A stretch of 64,000 nucleotides of DNA from Mycoplasma enhydrae (GTDB lineage: Bacteria > Bacillota_I > Bacilli_A > Mycoplasmatales > Metamycoplasmataceae): positions 1 to 64,000 of the forward strand of contig NZ_JAFIRD010000002.1 of the NCBI RefSeq assembly GCF_017116825.1, in the 5' to 3' direction. Shown one piece after another: positions 1-9,590 of the stretch. The position numbers and the translations under genes were made by a program. Below the pieces are notes generated by a model that saw nothing but the letters and a program-made list of their open reading frames with translations, made no database searches and was not told the DNA's origin. Numbering within the stretch: the first letter of the stretch is position 1; each line of letters starts with the position of its first letter.

Positions 1-791
1 TGAACAACAACCATTGAACTTCCAATTCTTTCTAATTTGTTAACCAAAAGGTCTTTATTAAATTTTTTAGGCTTTTTGAGTTCTAAAATAAATTCAGTAC
101 AATAACCAAATTCTCCTTCAAAAACTTCAGTATCAGATATAAATTTGTTAACTTCATCTTCAACATTTAGTAATTGTATTGGTTGCCCTTGGAAATAAGA
201 TAGCATTCCTTCTAGAACAGCATATAATCCTTCACCACCCGAGTCGGTAACCTCAACTTCTTTTAAAACTTTAAGTAAGTTAGGAGTATTATCACAACTT
301 TTTCTAGCTAAATTTAAAGCGATTGTAAAAATGTCTTCAATATCGCTATCTATTAGTGCATTATCAATTAAACCCTCTGAAGTTTCTCTAATAACAGTTA
401 AAATTGTTCCTTCAATTGGCTTTAAAACTGCCTTGTAAGCAGAATTAGAAGCTGACTGAAAAGCTTTAACCAAATCATAAGAATTAATTTCTTCTTTATT
501 ATTGAAACCTACTGCAAAACCCCTAAAAATTTGACTTAAAATTACACCAGAGTTTCCCCGGGCAGAAAATAACATGTTTTGAGCTATCTTAGAAGCAACC
601 TCTGAGATATTTGTATTATCTTTATCAATTCCAGTTAATACAGACAAAATTGTAGATGCCATGTTTGACCCTGTATCTCCATCTGGCACAGGAAAAACAT
701 TCAAAGCATTTATGGAATTTTGTTTATTTTTAAGATTATAGGCACCAGAAGTGACAGCTTCTAATCAAATTTTTCCATTAATTTTTTTCAT
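1..791 (-). CDS. fakA: Fatty acid kinase FakA (DAK phosphatase family), C-terminus outside window
   Basis: FakA phosphorylates fatty acids held by FakB so that exogenous fatty acids can enter phospholipid synthesis in the cytoplasm. The visible 263 residues hold the N-terminal DhaL-like nucleotide-binding domain with the hallmark VFPVPDGDTGSNM near residue 30 and SARGNSGVILSQIFRG near residue 80, followed by the start of the middle domain (GEFGYCTEF). The C-terminal part lies left of position 1. The ATG overlaps the TAA of the upstream YloU-like gene as TAATG, so the two are translationally coupled, the YloU-YloV pairing common in Firmicutes. Family membership is clear. That the substrate is a fatty acid is inferred from the family. 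Confidence 0.9.
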
Positions 792-1084
792 TATTTTGTT
801 CCTTTAATATATACACATAATTTTCCAATTTTTCAGTTAATCTGTTTAAGATTGTAATTAATAATTTGGTAGATTTCTTCAACAATATTTTTAGCACTAA
901 TACTTACTAATGTAATTAAACCAATATAAACATCAATTGCATTTTTTTGTTTTTCACTTTTTAACACCACAATTCCATCATTAGGAGTATTTATTTCATT
1001 AGTTTCATCTAAGGTTTCAAAATCAATTACACCAGCGATTGAAGAAATTCAGTTTTTAATTTTGCTATCTATTTCTTTATTCAT
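791..1084 (-). CDS. Asp23/YloU family small protein
   Basis: A 97-residue protein starting MNKEIDSKIKNWIS, with a Trp encoded by TGA at residue 12. It contains a short conserved stretch (ISSIAGVIDFETLDE, then VYIGLITLVSISAKNIVEEI) that resembles the Asp23/YloU family, usually encoded just before fakA. The family is found near envelope and lipid functions but has no established enzymatic role. It begins 11 bases after the glyA stop behind AAGGGG and overlaps fakA by TAATG, so glyA, this gene and fakA look co-transcribed. Identity rests largely on gene order and weak sequence resemblance. Confidence 0.65.
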
Positions 1085-1095
1085 AATTTTGCCCC

Positions 1096-2352
1096 TTAAT
1101 TTTTAATATAACTTCTTTTAATTGGGAACATTGAAGTTAATTTTGCTACTTCTTTTTTAATAACTGTTTTAAGGTTTTCATTATTTGGGTCACGCAAACA
1201 TTTATCAATTAAATTAGCTAAAATAATAAACTCATCTTCACCAAAACCACGTGAAGTCATAGCGGCTGAGCCTAATCTAATTCCACTTGAAATCATGGGT
1301 GATTCGGTGTCATTTGGAATTGAGTTTTTATTTACTGTAATATTACATTCTTGTAAAATAGCAGAAGCCTCTTTGCCTGTCAAATTATATGAACTTTTAA
1401 CGTCAATCATAAATAAGTGGTTTGCTGTTAAACCCGAAATTACTTTAGCACCCTTATTCATAAATGTTTGACAGAAAACTTTAGAGTTTTTTAACAACTG
1501 TTTTTGGTATTCAATAAATTCTGGTTGTAAGGCTTCATAAAAGGAAACAGCTTTAGCGGCTATTTGATGAAATAAAGCGCCACCTTGATAACCCGGAAAA
1601 ACAGCTCTATCAATCTTTTTAGCAATTTCTTCGTTGTTGGTTAATATAATTGCGCCCCTGGTACCCCTTAAAGTCTTATGAGTTGTAGTCATAACAACGT
1701 CAGCATATTCAGCTGGAGAAGGATGTAATCCAGCAATAATCAACCCAGAAATATGTGAAATATCAGCAAATAAATAAGCACCTACTTCATCAGCAATTTC
1801 TTTAAATTTATCAAACTCAACAATTTGCGAATAAGCTGAATATCCACAAATAATCATTTTAGGTTTAATCTTTTTAGCAATTTTTAAAATTTCATTAAAA
1901 TCTAGTATACCTTCTGAAGTAATTGTGTATGAATGAGATTCATATAAAATACCACTAAAAGAAATTTTATATCCGTGGCTTAAGTGTCCTCCCGAATCTA
2001 GTGATAGGCCTAAAACTTTGTCACCTGGTTTTAATAAAGCCATATAAATGGCAGCATTTGCCACAGAACCCGAATAAGGCTGTACATTAGCATATTGCAT
2101 TTTAAATAATTTCTTAGCTCTTTCTTGTGCAAGAGTTTCTATCTGGTCGATATATTCGCAACCACCATAGTATCTTTTGTCTGGATATCCTTCGCCATAT
2201 TTATTGGTTAAACAAGACCCAGCTGCTTTTAGTACATCTTCTGAAACAAAATTTTCAGAAGCAATTAGTTCAATATGGTCTTCTTGTCTTTTTGTTTCGT
2301 TATTTATTATTGTTTCTATTTCTTTGTCTGCTAATGATATTTTTTTGTACAT
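1096..2352 (-). CDS. glyA: Serine hydroxymethyltransferase
   Basis: Cytosolic PLP enzyme interconverting serine and glycine with transfer of a one-carbon unit to tetrahydrofolate. The 418-residue length is normal. Visible signatures are [12 protein letters not shown] near residue 26, [15 protein letters not shown] near residue 50, the PLP-lysine motif [12 protein letters not shown] near residue 225, and [17 protein letters not shown]. The start is preceded by GAGGTAATATT, a usable ribosome binding site. It lies 47 bases downstream of a membrane-protein gene and 11 bases upstream of the YloU-like gene on the same strand. Identification is secure. Confidence 0.97.
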   Translation of the reverse strand: MYKKISLADKEIETIINNETKRQEDHIELIASENFVSEDVLKAAGSCLTNKYGEGYPDKRYYGGCEYIDQIETLAQERAKKLFKMQYANVQPYSGSVANAAIYMALLKPGDKVLGLSLDSGGHLSHGYKISFSGILYESHSYTITSEGILDFNEILKIAKKIKPKMIICGYSAYSQIVEFDKFKEIADEVGAYLFADISHISGLIIAGLHPSPAEYADVVMTTTHKTLRGTRGAIILTNNEEIAKKIDRAVFPGYQGGALFHQIAAKAVSFYEALQPEFIEYQKQLLKNSKVFCQTFMNKGAKVISGLTANHLFMIDVKSSYNLTGKEASAILQECNITVNKNSIPNDTESPMISSGIRLGSAAMTSRGFGEDEFIILANLIDKCLRDPNNENLKTVIKKEVAKLTSMFPIKRSYIKN

Positions 2353-2399
2353 AATATTACCTCAACTAATTATTAAAATAAAAAACTAAACTAAATTTT

Positions 2400-2924
2400 T
2401 TAGTCTAGTAATGATCTTTTTGCTTTTTCTTCCTCTTGAACTACTTTTTCCAGTTTGTCTTTTTTCTTTTTTTCAATATGTTTAACTAGTAAAAGAAGTG
2501 GTATTGCCAAGAACGCTAATCCCACGGCCGGTAAAACTCTTAATATTCAATTGTCAGTGCCCGAAGAAACTATAAAAGAATTCATTGCTACAGCAATCGG
2601 GACAAGAAAAATTAAAGCATTAATTTTAAAGACCTTAAATTTGAAAATTAATAATACCACAACTGATATTTGTATTAAAACCATACCAATTGCTATTGGT
2701 AATAAAACACTTCATGTGTTTAATAAATTCCTTGTTGAAGTAATAATTCAGCCATCTCTTCCTACAAGTAAAAAGACAAAAAATGAAGGAAAGGCAATTA
2801 AAAATAGCCCCGTAAGTGCAATTTTTCAATTTTCAGATAAACTTCTTCTTTGTTTTTCAACTTTAAGAGTTTGATAGTTAGCTAAATTAATTTTTTTATT
2901 TCTTCATTTTTTATTATTTGACAT
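2400..2924 (-). CDS. Four-helix membrane protein, function unknown
   Basis: A 174-residue reading frame that appears only when TGA is read as Trp (at least five such codons). It starts MSNNKKWRNKKINLANYQ. After a basic N-terminus there are four hydrophobic segments (around residues 38-55, 70-90, 98-115 and 125-142) with short polar loops. The C-terminal tail is highly charged, rich in Lys and Glu, and predicted cytoplasmic. I recognise no family motif. It sits immediately upstream of glyA on the same strand and may lead that operon. Reading-frame integrity and hydrophobic pattern support it being real. Function is not assignable. Confidence 0.75.
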
Positions 2925-3248
2925 GTTTACCTCAATTAGTATAAGAATAATTAAAATTTTACCAAAATTCCTTCATATTTTAAAACCTTTTATGTATATG
3001 AAGGTCTTTATTAGTAAATAGTATCAAACAAGCACTAAAATCTGAAACTAATATTTGAAAATTTTGTTATAAAAAAACTTGAAACAGACCCAACAATTCA
3101 AATTTACTTATCGATAAATTAAATTTATTAAAAATAGTGACCATTTTAAGCCAAAAAAAGTTACAAAAAGCCTATTTTTTAGTAGGTAAGAATTTTTCTT
3201 TTATAATGTATAGATACGCATTTGTGTATTAATTTTGAAAGGAAAATA
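2925..3248. other. Divergent intergenic region with an inverted repeat
   Basis: A gap of 324 bases between two divergently transcribed genes. It contains the perfect 9-bp inverted repeat CCTTCATAT (2970-2978) and ATATGAAGG (2996-3004) with a 17-base loop, and the smc promoter near its right end. I see no tRNA, no small ORF with a convincing ribosome binding site and no other repeat. Confidence 0.6.
3202..3207 (+). promoter_or_regulatory. Candidate -10 element of smc
   Basis: TATAAT is found 41 bases before the smc ATG in an otherwise AT-rich stretch. No clear -35 element is visible, which is usual for mollicute promoters. The leader carries GAAAGGA as ribosome binding site. Confidence 0.55.
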
Positions 3249-6170
3249 ATGAAACTAATACAAGTAGAGGCACATGGGTTTAAATCATTTGCTGATAAAG
3301 TATCATTAAAGTTTGATGGTGGAGTAGTTGCCATAATAGGTCCTAACGGTTCTGGTAAGTCTAATATCAACGATGCCATAAGATGAGTTTTAGGTGAAAC
3401 TAGTTCAAAAGTTCTTCGTGGTGATAACATGGAAGACGTTATTTTTGCGGGTTCTAAAACCGAAAAAGAAATGAACAAGGCAGAAGTAATTTTAACATTT
3501 GATAATAGAGATAGAGCAGTAAGCATACCTCATGACTATTTTACAATTTCTCGTGTTCTAAACCGCGGTAAAGGCGCTAACGAGTACTACATCAATGGAG
3601 AAGTGGCAAGACAAAGAGATATCAAAGAAATAGCTATGCAAAGTGGTATTTCAAAATCATCATTAGCTATCATTGGTCAAGGTACAATTTCAGATATTGC
3701 TGAAGCAACTCCTGAAAGAAGAAGAGAAATTTTTGAAGAGGCTTCGGGGACTTCAATGTATCGTTCTAAAAAACAAGAAGCTATGCGAAAACTTGAAAGA
3801 ACAGATGCTGCTTTGGAACAAATAGGTACCATTGTTCAAGAACTTGAAAGACAAATTAAACCATTACAAAAGCAAGCAGAAAAAGCAATTATTTATAAAC
3901 AAAAATCAGAACAACTAAAAGAAATTGAAGTTTCAGTTTTAGTCCATGATTTTATGTCATATTCAGAAAGACTTGAACAACTTAATTCTGAAGGTTTGGC
4001 TTACAATCAACAAAAAGAGGAACTAGAGATTAAAATCAAGATGTATCAAGATCTTTATAAACAAAAAGAAGCCGCAACTTTGAACCTTGATCAATCAATA
4101 GTTAAGTTAAATCAAAGAATTGACGAAATTACAGCAGAAATATCTGAATTAGAAATTAGATCTGCTCGTGAAGAAAAACAAAGAGAAATGCTAATTAGTG
4201 GAGAAATTAAAGTTACCACCGAACAAAAAATTCAAGCTCTAAAAGAAGAATTGAGTACTTTAAATACTAAGATAGCATATTCTAAAACATACATTGAAGA
4301 TCAAAAGCAAAAAATATCTGAAATATCTCAAGAAATTCAAGATCTTTCAGCAAAGAATAACAATCTAAAAAGAGAGCTAGATATTAAAAGACAAAACCTA
4401 CAAAAAATAAATTCAACACTCGATGTTATTCAAGAAATGAGACACTCTAAAACTAATCTTCAAAAAGGTACAAAGCATGTGGTAGAAAATGCCCATTTAT
4501 TTAAAGGATATAAGGGATTAGTATCAGAGATATTAAACGTAGATTCTCGCTATGCACTTGCAATTGAAACAACTTTAACTAACGCGCTACAACACATTGT
4601 TGTTGATAATTCTGAAACAGCAGTTAAAGCAGTTGAATTCTTAAAACAAAATCGTGGTGGTAGAGCAACATTTATACCTTTAGCTTCAATTAGTCCTAAA
4701 CGTATTTTAGAACAACACATAGTTGTGGCCCAAACTCAAAAAGGGTTCTTGGGAGTTGCTTCAGAATTAGTTCAAGTTGAAAAAGAATTTGACATTTTAA
4801 AAGGATTTTTATTAGGTAGCATTTTAGTTGCTGATAATATTGAAAATGCAAACAGAATATCACAGTTATTAGAAAAAAGGTATATGGTAGTAACTCTAGA
4901 AGGAGATATTATCAGATCTGGTGGTGTAATAACTGGTGGTCAAAAAAATGAAAGTTCAAATATACTAAATATTGAAGAAAGAATAAAAGAATTAGAATCT
5001 AAAAAACCTGAACTAATTGAGTTTATTTCTGCAAAAGAAAAAGAAGTAAATGAAATTAGTCAAAAAATCAATGAATTATCAGGCTTACATACTAATTTGA
5101 GTCTTGATAAAACAAAACAAAGTATGTCTCTTGAAGAAGCTTATAGAAAATTTGATGAATTAAGAGTTCAATATGAAAATATATCTAAAGAAAAAATCGC
5201 GGATTTAGAAACAGTTGATATATCATTGAAAATTCAAAAATTAACTTTAGAAAGAAGTGAACTAAACGCCAAAAAAACTTCACAATCTGAACTATTACAA
5301 ACCGCTAAAAAAGAGTATTCTGAAGCTAACTTTAAACAATCTGAAGCAAGTAATGAATTAAATGCTTTAATTATGGAAAACTCTCAAAAAATAGCTGAAA
5401 AATCTAGAGCAGAAACTTCAATAAATTATGCTAAACAAAGATTATCAGAACAATATAATATGTTATTTGAAACAGCAAGAGAATTATATAATCCAGAAAT
5501 TGATTTTGATACAGCTAGAAGAGCTGTAAATGACTTAAAAAATGATATCAAGGACTTGGGACACGTTAATTTAGACTCTATTGCTCAACTAGAAGAAACA
5601 GAGAATAGATATAACGAAGTTAAGAAACAAGAAAAAGACATAATTGATGCCAAAATAACAATTGAAGAAGTTATTGCCGAAATGGATAAAATTATTATTG
5701 AAAGAATAAGTAACACAGTCACTTTAGCTAATAACGAATTTAAATACGTATTCTCAAAAATGTTCGGTGGCGGTATGGCTGAAATAAGATATACCGATCC
5801 CGAAAACTTATTAGATAGTGGAATTGATGTTATGGCGCAACCTCCTGGTAAATCAATCAAGAATTTAAAATTATTCTCAGGAGGAGAAAAAGCACTTATA
5901 GCTATATCTCTATTATTCTCATTACTTAAAGCAAAACCATTACCTCTATGTATATTAGACGAAGTAGAAGCCGCTTTAGATGAAGCCAATGTTATTCGTT
6001 TTGCTGAATTCTTACAAAGTTTAAAAGAAAATACACAATTTATTGTTATTACACACCGTCAAGGAACAATGGAAAGAGTTGATAAACTATATGGTGCAAC
6101 AATGCAAAAAAGAGGGGTTACCACATTCTTTAGTGTTAACTTAACTGAAGCTCAAAAGTTGATTGATTAA
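3249..6170 (+). CDS. smc: Chromosome segregation protein Smc
   Basis: Structural maintenance of chromosomes ATPase, which acts on the nucleoid as a ring-shaped dimer. The 973 residues show an N-terminal head with Walker A GPNGSGKSN near residue 33, a coiled coil from about 165 to 395, a hinge from about 419 to 570 (GYKGLVSEIL onward, ending RSGGVITGGQ), a second coiled coil, and a C-terminal head with signature LFSGGEKALIAISLLF and Walker B CILDEVEAALDEAN. Both coiled-coil arms are about 100 residues shorter than in the roughly 1180-residue Firmicute proteins. The start at 3249 gives the canonical MKLIQVEAHGFKSFAD; a later ATG at 3429 would delete Walker A. A terminator follows. Confidence 0.97.
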
Positions 6171-6176
6171 TTTTTT

Positions 6177-6209
6177 AAAAAAATTGAGTTTATAGCGCTC
6201 AATTTTTTG
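6177..6209 (+). terminator. Rho-independent terminator after smc
   Basis: Ten-base stem AAAAATTGAG / CTCAATTTTT with a nine-base loop, starting seven bases after the smc stop and ending in a T run. Confidence 0.85.
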
Positions 6210-6290
6210 TTTGAATTTTAAATTATCTCTTAAATTATGGCAATTAATTACAGTTATGAGGTCCCATAGCAATATTTTAAGTGCGTTTTG

Positions 6291-6299
6291 TGGTATAAT
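6291..6299 (+). promoter_or_regulatory. Extended -10 promoter of the VapD-like gene
   Basis: TGGTATAAT is an extended -10 element (TGn plus a perfect TATAAT). It lies 37 bases before the ATG at 6337, with AAGGAG as ribosome binding site in between. With a terminator on each side the gene is a single-gene unit. Confidence 0.7.
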
Positions 6300-6336
6300 A
6301 ATAAGCGCAATTAAATTTCAAAAATTAAGGAGAATT

Positions 6337-6633
6337 ATGTACGGGCTAGTTTTTTATTTAAGAAAAGAAATATTAATTAGAGAATATGGAAAAGGTAATG
6401 AAAATTACAAGCAAGCATATGAAGATGTCAGAGATATTTTAAGGCATTACGGGTTTCATTGATTATCAAATAGCTTTTATTTTTCACGTTCAATCAATAA
6501 TCTATTACAAATAACTAAAGCCTTGCAACATATAAAAACTATTTCTTGATTTAAAAAATCCTTAGTATCTTTACACGTTTTTAAGATGGAAGATTTGTCA
6601 AATTTCACTGAATATATAATTGGAGAAGAATAG
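6337..6633 (+). CDS. VapD-like (Cas2-fold) protein with altered catalytic positions
   Basis: A 98-residue protein of normal VapD length. VapD proteins are small endoribonucleases with a Cas2-like ferredoxin fold. Family features are visible throughout: MYGLVFYL at the start, ILIREYGKG, YKQAYEDVRDILRHYGFHW, SNSFYFS, and SWFKKSL..FKMEDLSNFTEYI at the end. The consensus start MYAxAFDL has an acidic residue at position 7 that is Tyr here. The later SVRDIRAFK block is SLVSLHVFK here, so a second conserved acidic residue is missing. The start is set by AAGGAG seven bases upstream. No partner antitoxin gene is visible. It may be a binding protein or a decayed toxin. Confidence 0.8.
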
Positions 6634-6654
6634 GGCACATTGCTCTATTTTTTT
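6631..6654 (+). terminator. Terminator overlapping the VapD-like stop codon
   Basis: TAGGGC / GCTCTA forms a six-pair stem with one G-T pair and a T run. The left arm includes the stop codon of the VapD-like gene. Confidence 0.7.
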
Positions 6655-6681
6655 AAAATAAAAAAACTAGAAAATTCTAGC

Positions 6682-7482
6682 TTAATCAATTATTTCAAAG
6701 TAAAGAGGCTCTTTTGAAGAAGTTAATGAATTTTTTAATTCTTTCTTAAGTATTTCATTTAAAACCTTTAATTTCACTTTTTGAACATTTTTCATTTCAC
6801 CGCTAAAGAAAAATAATTTTGGTGAACAATTATTTAAATTAGCAGGCAATTCTAATTCAACAAAGCTATTCATAGCTAATGCTGAAGGTTCAATAGCATT
6901 TATATTAGATAAATTAATTGTTGTTAATTTGTTTTTGGCAAATACACCAATACTTAATTTTTTTAATTCTTTTAGGTCTGGAAGGTTAACATTACTAATT
7001 TCGTTACCATAAAAAGCTTCTTCATGTATTTCTTTAATAGAAGAAGGTAAAACTAAATTTTGTAACTTATTTTGTTTGAATGCTTCTTGTTCTATTGTTT
7101 TTAGTTTACTTGAGGTTGTATTAAAAACAAATTCTTTAATACCTAATCCTAAAAAAGCACCTTTACCTATAACTTCCACATTATTCGGTAAAATAACTTT
7201 TTCTACATTTTCTAAGAAATTTTTAATTTCAGGATATTTTAATAAATTAATAGACTGAAATGAAAAAGCTGCCGCAGGAATAGATTTTATATCTTCTTTA
7301 GAAAGATCAAAAGTTTTTGTACTTTTGTCATAATTTATTAATGTATTTTCTTTACTTATTAGATACCTTCTTGCAAAATCATTAAGTTTTTCTTTTTTTC
7401 CACAAGAAATTAAAGATACACCCGCAATAATAGGTGTTGAAAGCCCAATAAGTGATAATAATATTTTGTTTGATTTTTTCAT
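6682..7482 (-). CDS. Leucine-rich-repeat (BspA-like) lipoprotein
   Basis: A 266-residue surface lipoprotein. The signal peptide MKKSNKILLSLIGLSTPIIAG ends in lipobox LISC with Cys27 as the acylation site. From about residue 60 on it carries LRR_5/BspA-type repeats with the recurring pattern N.I..I...AF, for example VIGKGAFLGLGIKEFVFN, TIEQEAFKQNKLQNLVLP and EIHEEAFYGNEISNVNLP. Such repeats form a curved solenoid and often bind host or matrix proteins. It is convergent with the VapD-like gene and divergent from uvrB. The binding partner is unknown. Confidence 0.88.
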   Translation of the reverse strand: MKKSNKILLSLIGLSTPIIAGVSLISCGKKEKLNDFARRYLISKENTLINYDKSTKTFDLSKEDIKSIPAAAFSFQSINLLKYPEIKNFLENVEKVILPNNVEVIGKGAFLGLGIKEFVFNTTSSKLKTIEQEAFKQNKLQNLVLPSSIKEIHEEAFYGNEISNVNLPDLKELKKLSIGVFAKNKLTTINLSNINAIEPSALAMNSFVELELPANLNNCSPKLFFFSGEMKNVQKVKLKVLNEILKKELKNSLTSSKEPLYFEIID

Positions 7483-7544
7483 AATTACATGTTATTTTAC
7501 CACAAAAAGGCCGCTTCTGCTCTAAAAATTCTGGTGCTGTAGTT

Positions 7545-7550
7545 TATAAT
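7545..7550 (+). promoter_or_regulatory. -10 element of uvrB implying a leaderless transcript
   Basis: A perfect TATAAT ends only six bases before the uvrB ATG at 7557, so the expected transcription start falls on or next to the start codon. There is no room for a ribosome binding site. Confidence 0.65.
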
Positions 7551-7556
7551 TAAACC

Positions 7557-9527
7557 ATGAAAAAATTTAAACTAGTTTCTAAGTTTCAACCTTCAGGAGA
7601 CCAGCCACAAGCAATTAATCAACTTGCTGAAGGAATAATCAATAATAAAAAACACCAGGTTTTATTAGGTGTAACTGGTAGTGGAAAAACTTTTACTCTC
7701 GCAAACGTAATTGCAAAAACAAATAGACCTGCTTTAGTCATAAGTCATAACAAAACTTTAGCTAGTCAACTATATATGGAATTAAAAGAACTTTTTCCAG
7801 AAAACAGAGTCGAATATTTTATTTCTTATTTTGATTATTATCGCCCTGAGGCTTATATAGTTTCTTCGGACCAATATGTAGAAAAAACATCCAAAAATAA
7901 TAAGCAAATTGAAGCTATGAGAATGTCAGCGGTAAATGCATTAAGTACAAGATATGACACGATTGTCGTGGCCAGTGTGGCATCAATCTATGGTGAATTC
8001 AATCCCAAAGAATATCGTAAACATTTCTTTCCAATTAGTGTAGGACAAAAAACTACTAAAAAAGAAATAATGAGAAACTTGATTAAACTGCGTTATGAAA
8101 ACAAGCGTTTGGCCCCTCAAATAGAACAAGGTGAATTTAGTTCTTTTGGCAATATTATTACAATTAGTCCTGGATATAAATTTGATTATCACATTCAAAT
8201 CGAATTATATGATGATGAAATAGTTAAAATTAGTTTCATTGATCCTATTACAAAAGATGAAGTAGAACAAGTAAAAGAACTAACAATTTTTCCTTCCACA
8301 ACCTACTTAATTAATATGGACAATATGGATCAGATTTGTAATGAAATAGAAAAAGAAATGGAAGAAAGAGTTTCTTATTTTAAACAAAATGAAAAGTATG
8401 TGGAAGCTCAAAGAATTGAAGATAGAACTAGAAACGATTTAGATTCAATTCGAGAATTTGGTTATACCAATGGCATGGAAAATTATTCAAGATATATGGA
8501 CGGAAGAAAAGCAGGTCAAAAACCTTATACACTTTTTGATTATTTGCATGAAGATACAGTTATTTATATTGATGAAAGTCATTTAATGTTGCCACAGTTA
8601 AAAGGAATGTATGAAGGCGACAGATCAAGAAAAGAAACGCTAGTTCAATATGGTTTTAGATTACCTTCCGCTTTAGATAATAGACCATTAAAATATAGCG
8701 AATATCAACAAATTGACTTACCTAGAGTGTATTTGTCAGCAACTCCCGGAGATGAAGAAATCTCTAATGCTGAAGGCGAATTAATTACTCAATTCATAAG
8801 ACCAACAGGTTTATTAGATCCAATAATAGAAATCAAACCTAAAGCAAATCAAATTAACGTTATTCATGACTTATTAAAAGAACAAATTTCAAAAAACGAA
8901 AGAACATTAATTCTTACACATACTAAAAAGAACGCTGAAGAATTAGCATATTATCTAAAAGAAAAAAAATTCAAGTCAGCATATATACACAACGAATTTA
9001 AAGTATTTGAAAGAAATAATATTTTAAATGGCCTAAGACTTGGAAAATATGATGTTGTAATTGGGATAAACTTGTTGCGAGAAGGTATTGATTTACCAGA
9101 AGTCAGCTTAATTTTAGTCTTAGATGCTGATATAACTGGCTTATCTAGAGATAAGCGCTCGTTGGTCCAAATTGTTGGACGTGCCGCTAGAAATGATCAT
9201 GGTAGAGTTATCTTTTTTGCAAACGAAATGACTAAATCAATGAAAGAAACAATTGATGATAACCTACTAAAACGAAGCATTCAGCAAAAATATAATTTAG
9301 AACATAATATAGTTCCACAAACCATAATTAAACCCATTCCCAAAATAATTCAAGATGTAGCTTTAAATTTTAAAATTGAAGATATTGGAAATGAATCTAA
9401 AACTCATAACCGCAAATATATTAAACAATTAATTAGAGAAATGGATGAAGCCGCTAGAAATAGAAACTTTGATAGAGCTATTGAAATACAAACTTATTTA
9501 AGAGAAAACAATATCGATATTGACTAA
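7557..9527 (+). CDS. uvrB: Excinuclease ABC subunit B
   Basis: DNA helicase-like damage-verification subunit of nucleotide excision repair, working with UvrA and UvrC. The 656-residue length is normal. It shows FQPSGDQPQAI, Walker A GVTGSGKT near residue 40, the beta-hairpin region YFDYYRPEAYI, Walker B IDESH near residue 340, the helicase motifs LSATPG and GINLLREGIDLPEV..LDAD, QIVGRAARN, and a C-terminal UVR domain (KQLIREMDEAARNRNFDRAIEIQ) that contacts UvrC. It stands alone behind what looks like a leaderless promoter, and no other uvr gene is nearby. Confidence 0.98.
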   Translation: MKKFKLVSKFQPSGDQPQAINQLAEGIINNKKHQVLLGVTGSGKTFTLANVIAKTNRPALVISHNKTLASQLYMELKELFPENRVEYFISYFDYYRPEAYIVSSDQYVEKTSKNNKQIEAMRMSAVNALSTRYDTIVVASVASIYGEFNPKEYRKHFFPISVGQKTTKKEIMRNLIKLRYENKRLAPQIEQGEFSSFGNIITISPGYKFDYHIQIELYDDEIVKISFIDPITKDEVEQVKELTIFPSTTYLINMDNMDQICNEIEKEMEERVSYFKQNEKYVEAQRIEDRTRNDLDSIREFGYTNGMENYSRYMDGRKAGQKPYTLFDYLHEDTVIYIDESHLMLPQLKGMYEGDRSRKETLVQYGFRLPSALDNRPLKYSEYQQIDLPRVYLSATPGDEEISNAEGELITQFIRPTGLLDPIIEIKPKANQINVIHDLLKEQISKNERTLILTHTKKNAEELAYYLKEKKFKSAYIHNEFKVFERNNILNGLRLGKYDVVIGINLLREGIDLPEVSLILVLDADITGLSRDKRSLVQIVGRAARNDHGRVIFFANEMTKSMKETIDDNLLKRSIQQKYNLEHNIVPQTIIKPIPKIIQDVALNFKIEDIGNESKTHNRKYIKQLIREMDEAARNRNFDRAIEIQTYLRENNIDID

Positions 9528-9590
9528 AAAAAACTTGTTATTGTTTTTATAATTATTTTGTAAATAATAATAAAAAAACATTTATCATAT

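Noticed and set aside
3179-3526. Minus-strand ORF across the start of smc
   Set aside because: It is antisense to highly conserved Smc head sequence, has no family likeness and no promoter or ribosome binding site.
6211-6462. Upstream ORF overlapping the VapD-like gene
   Set aside because: It starts inside the smc terminator region, shares the VapD frame only because no stop intervenes, and the -10 element and AAGGAG both lie inside it; the ATG at 6337 matches the family start.
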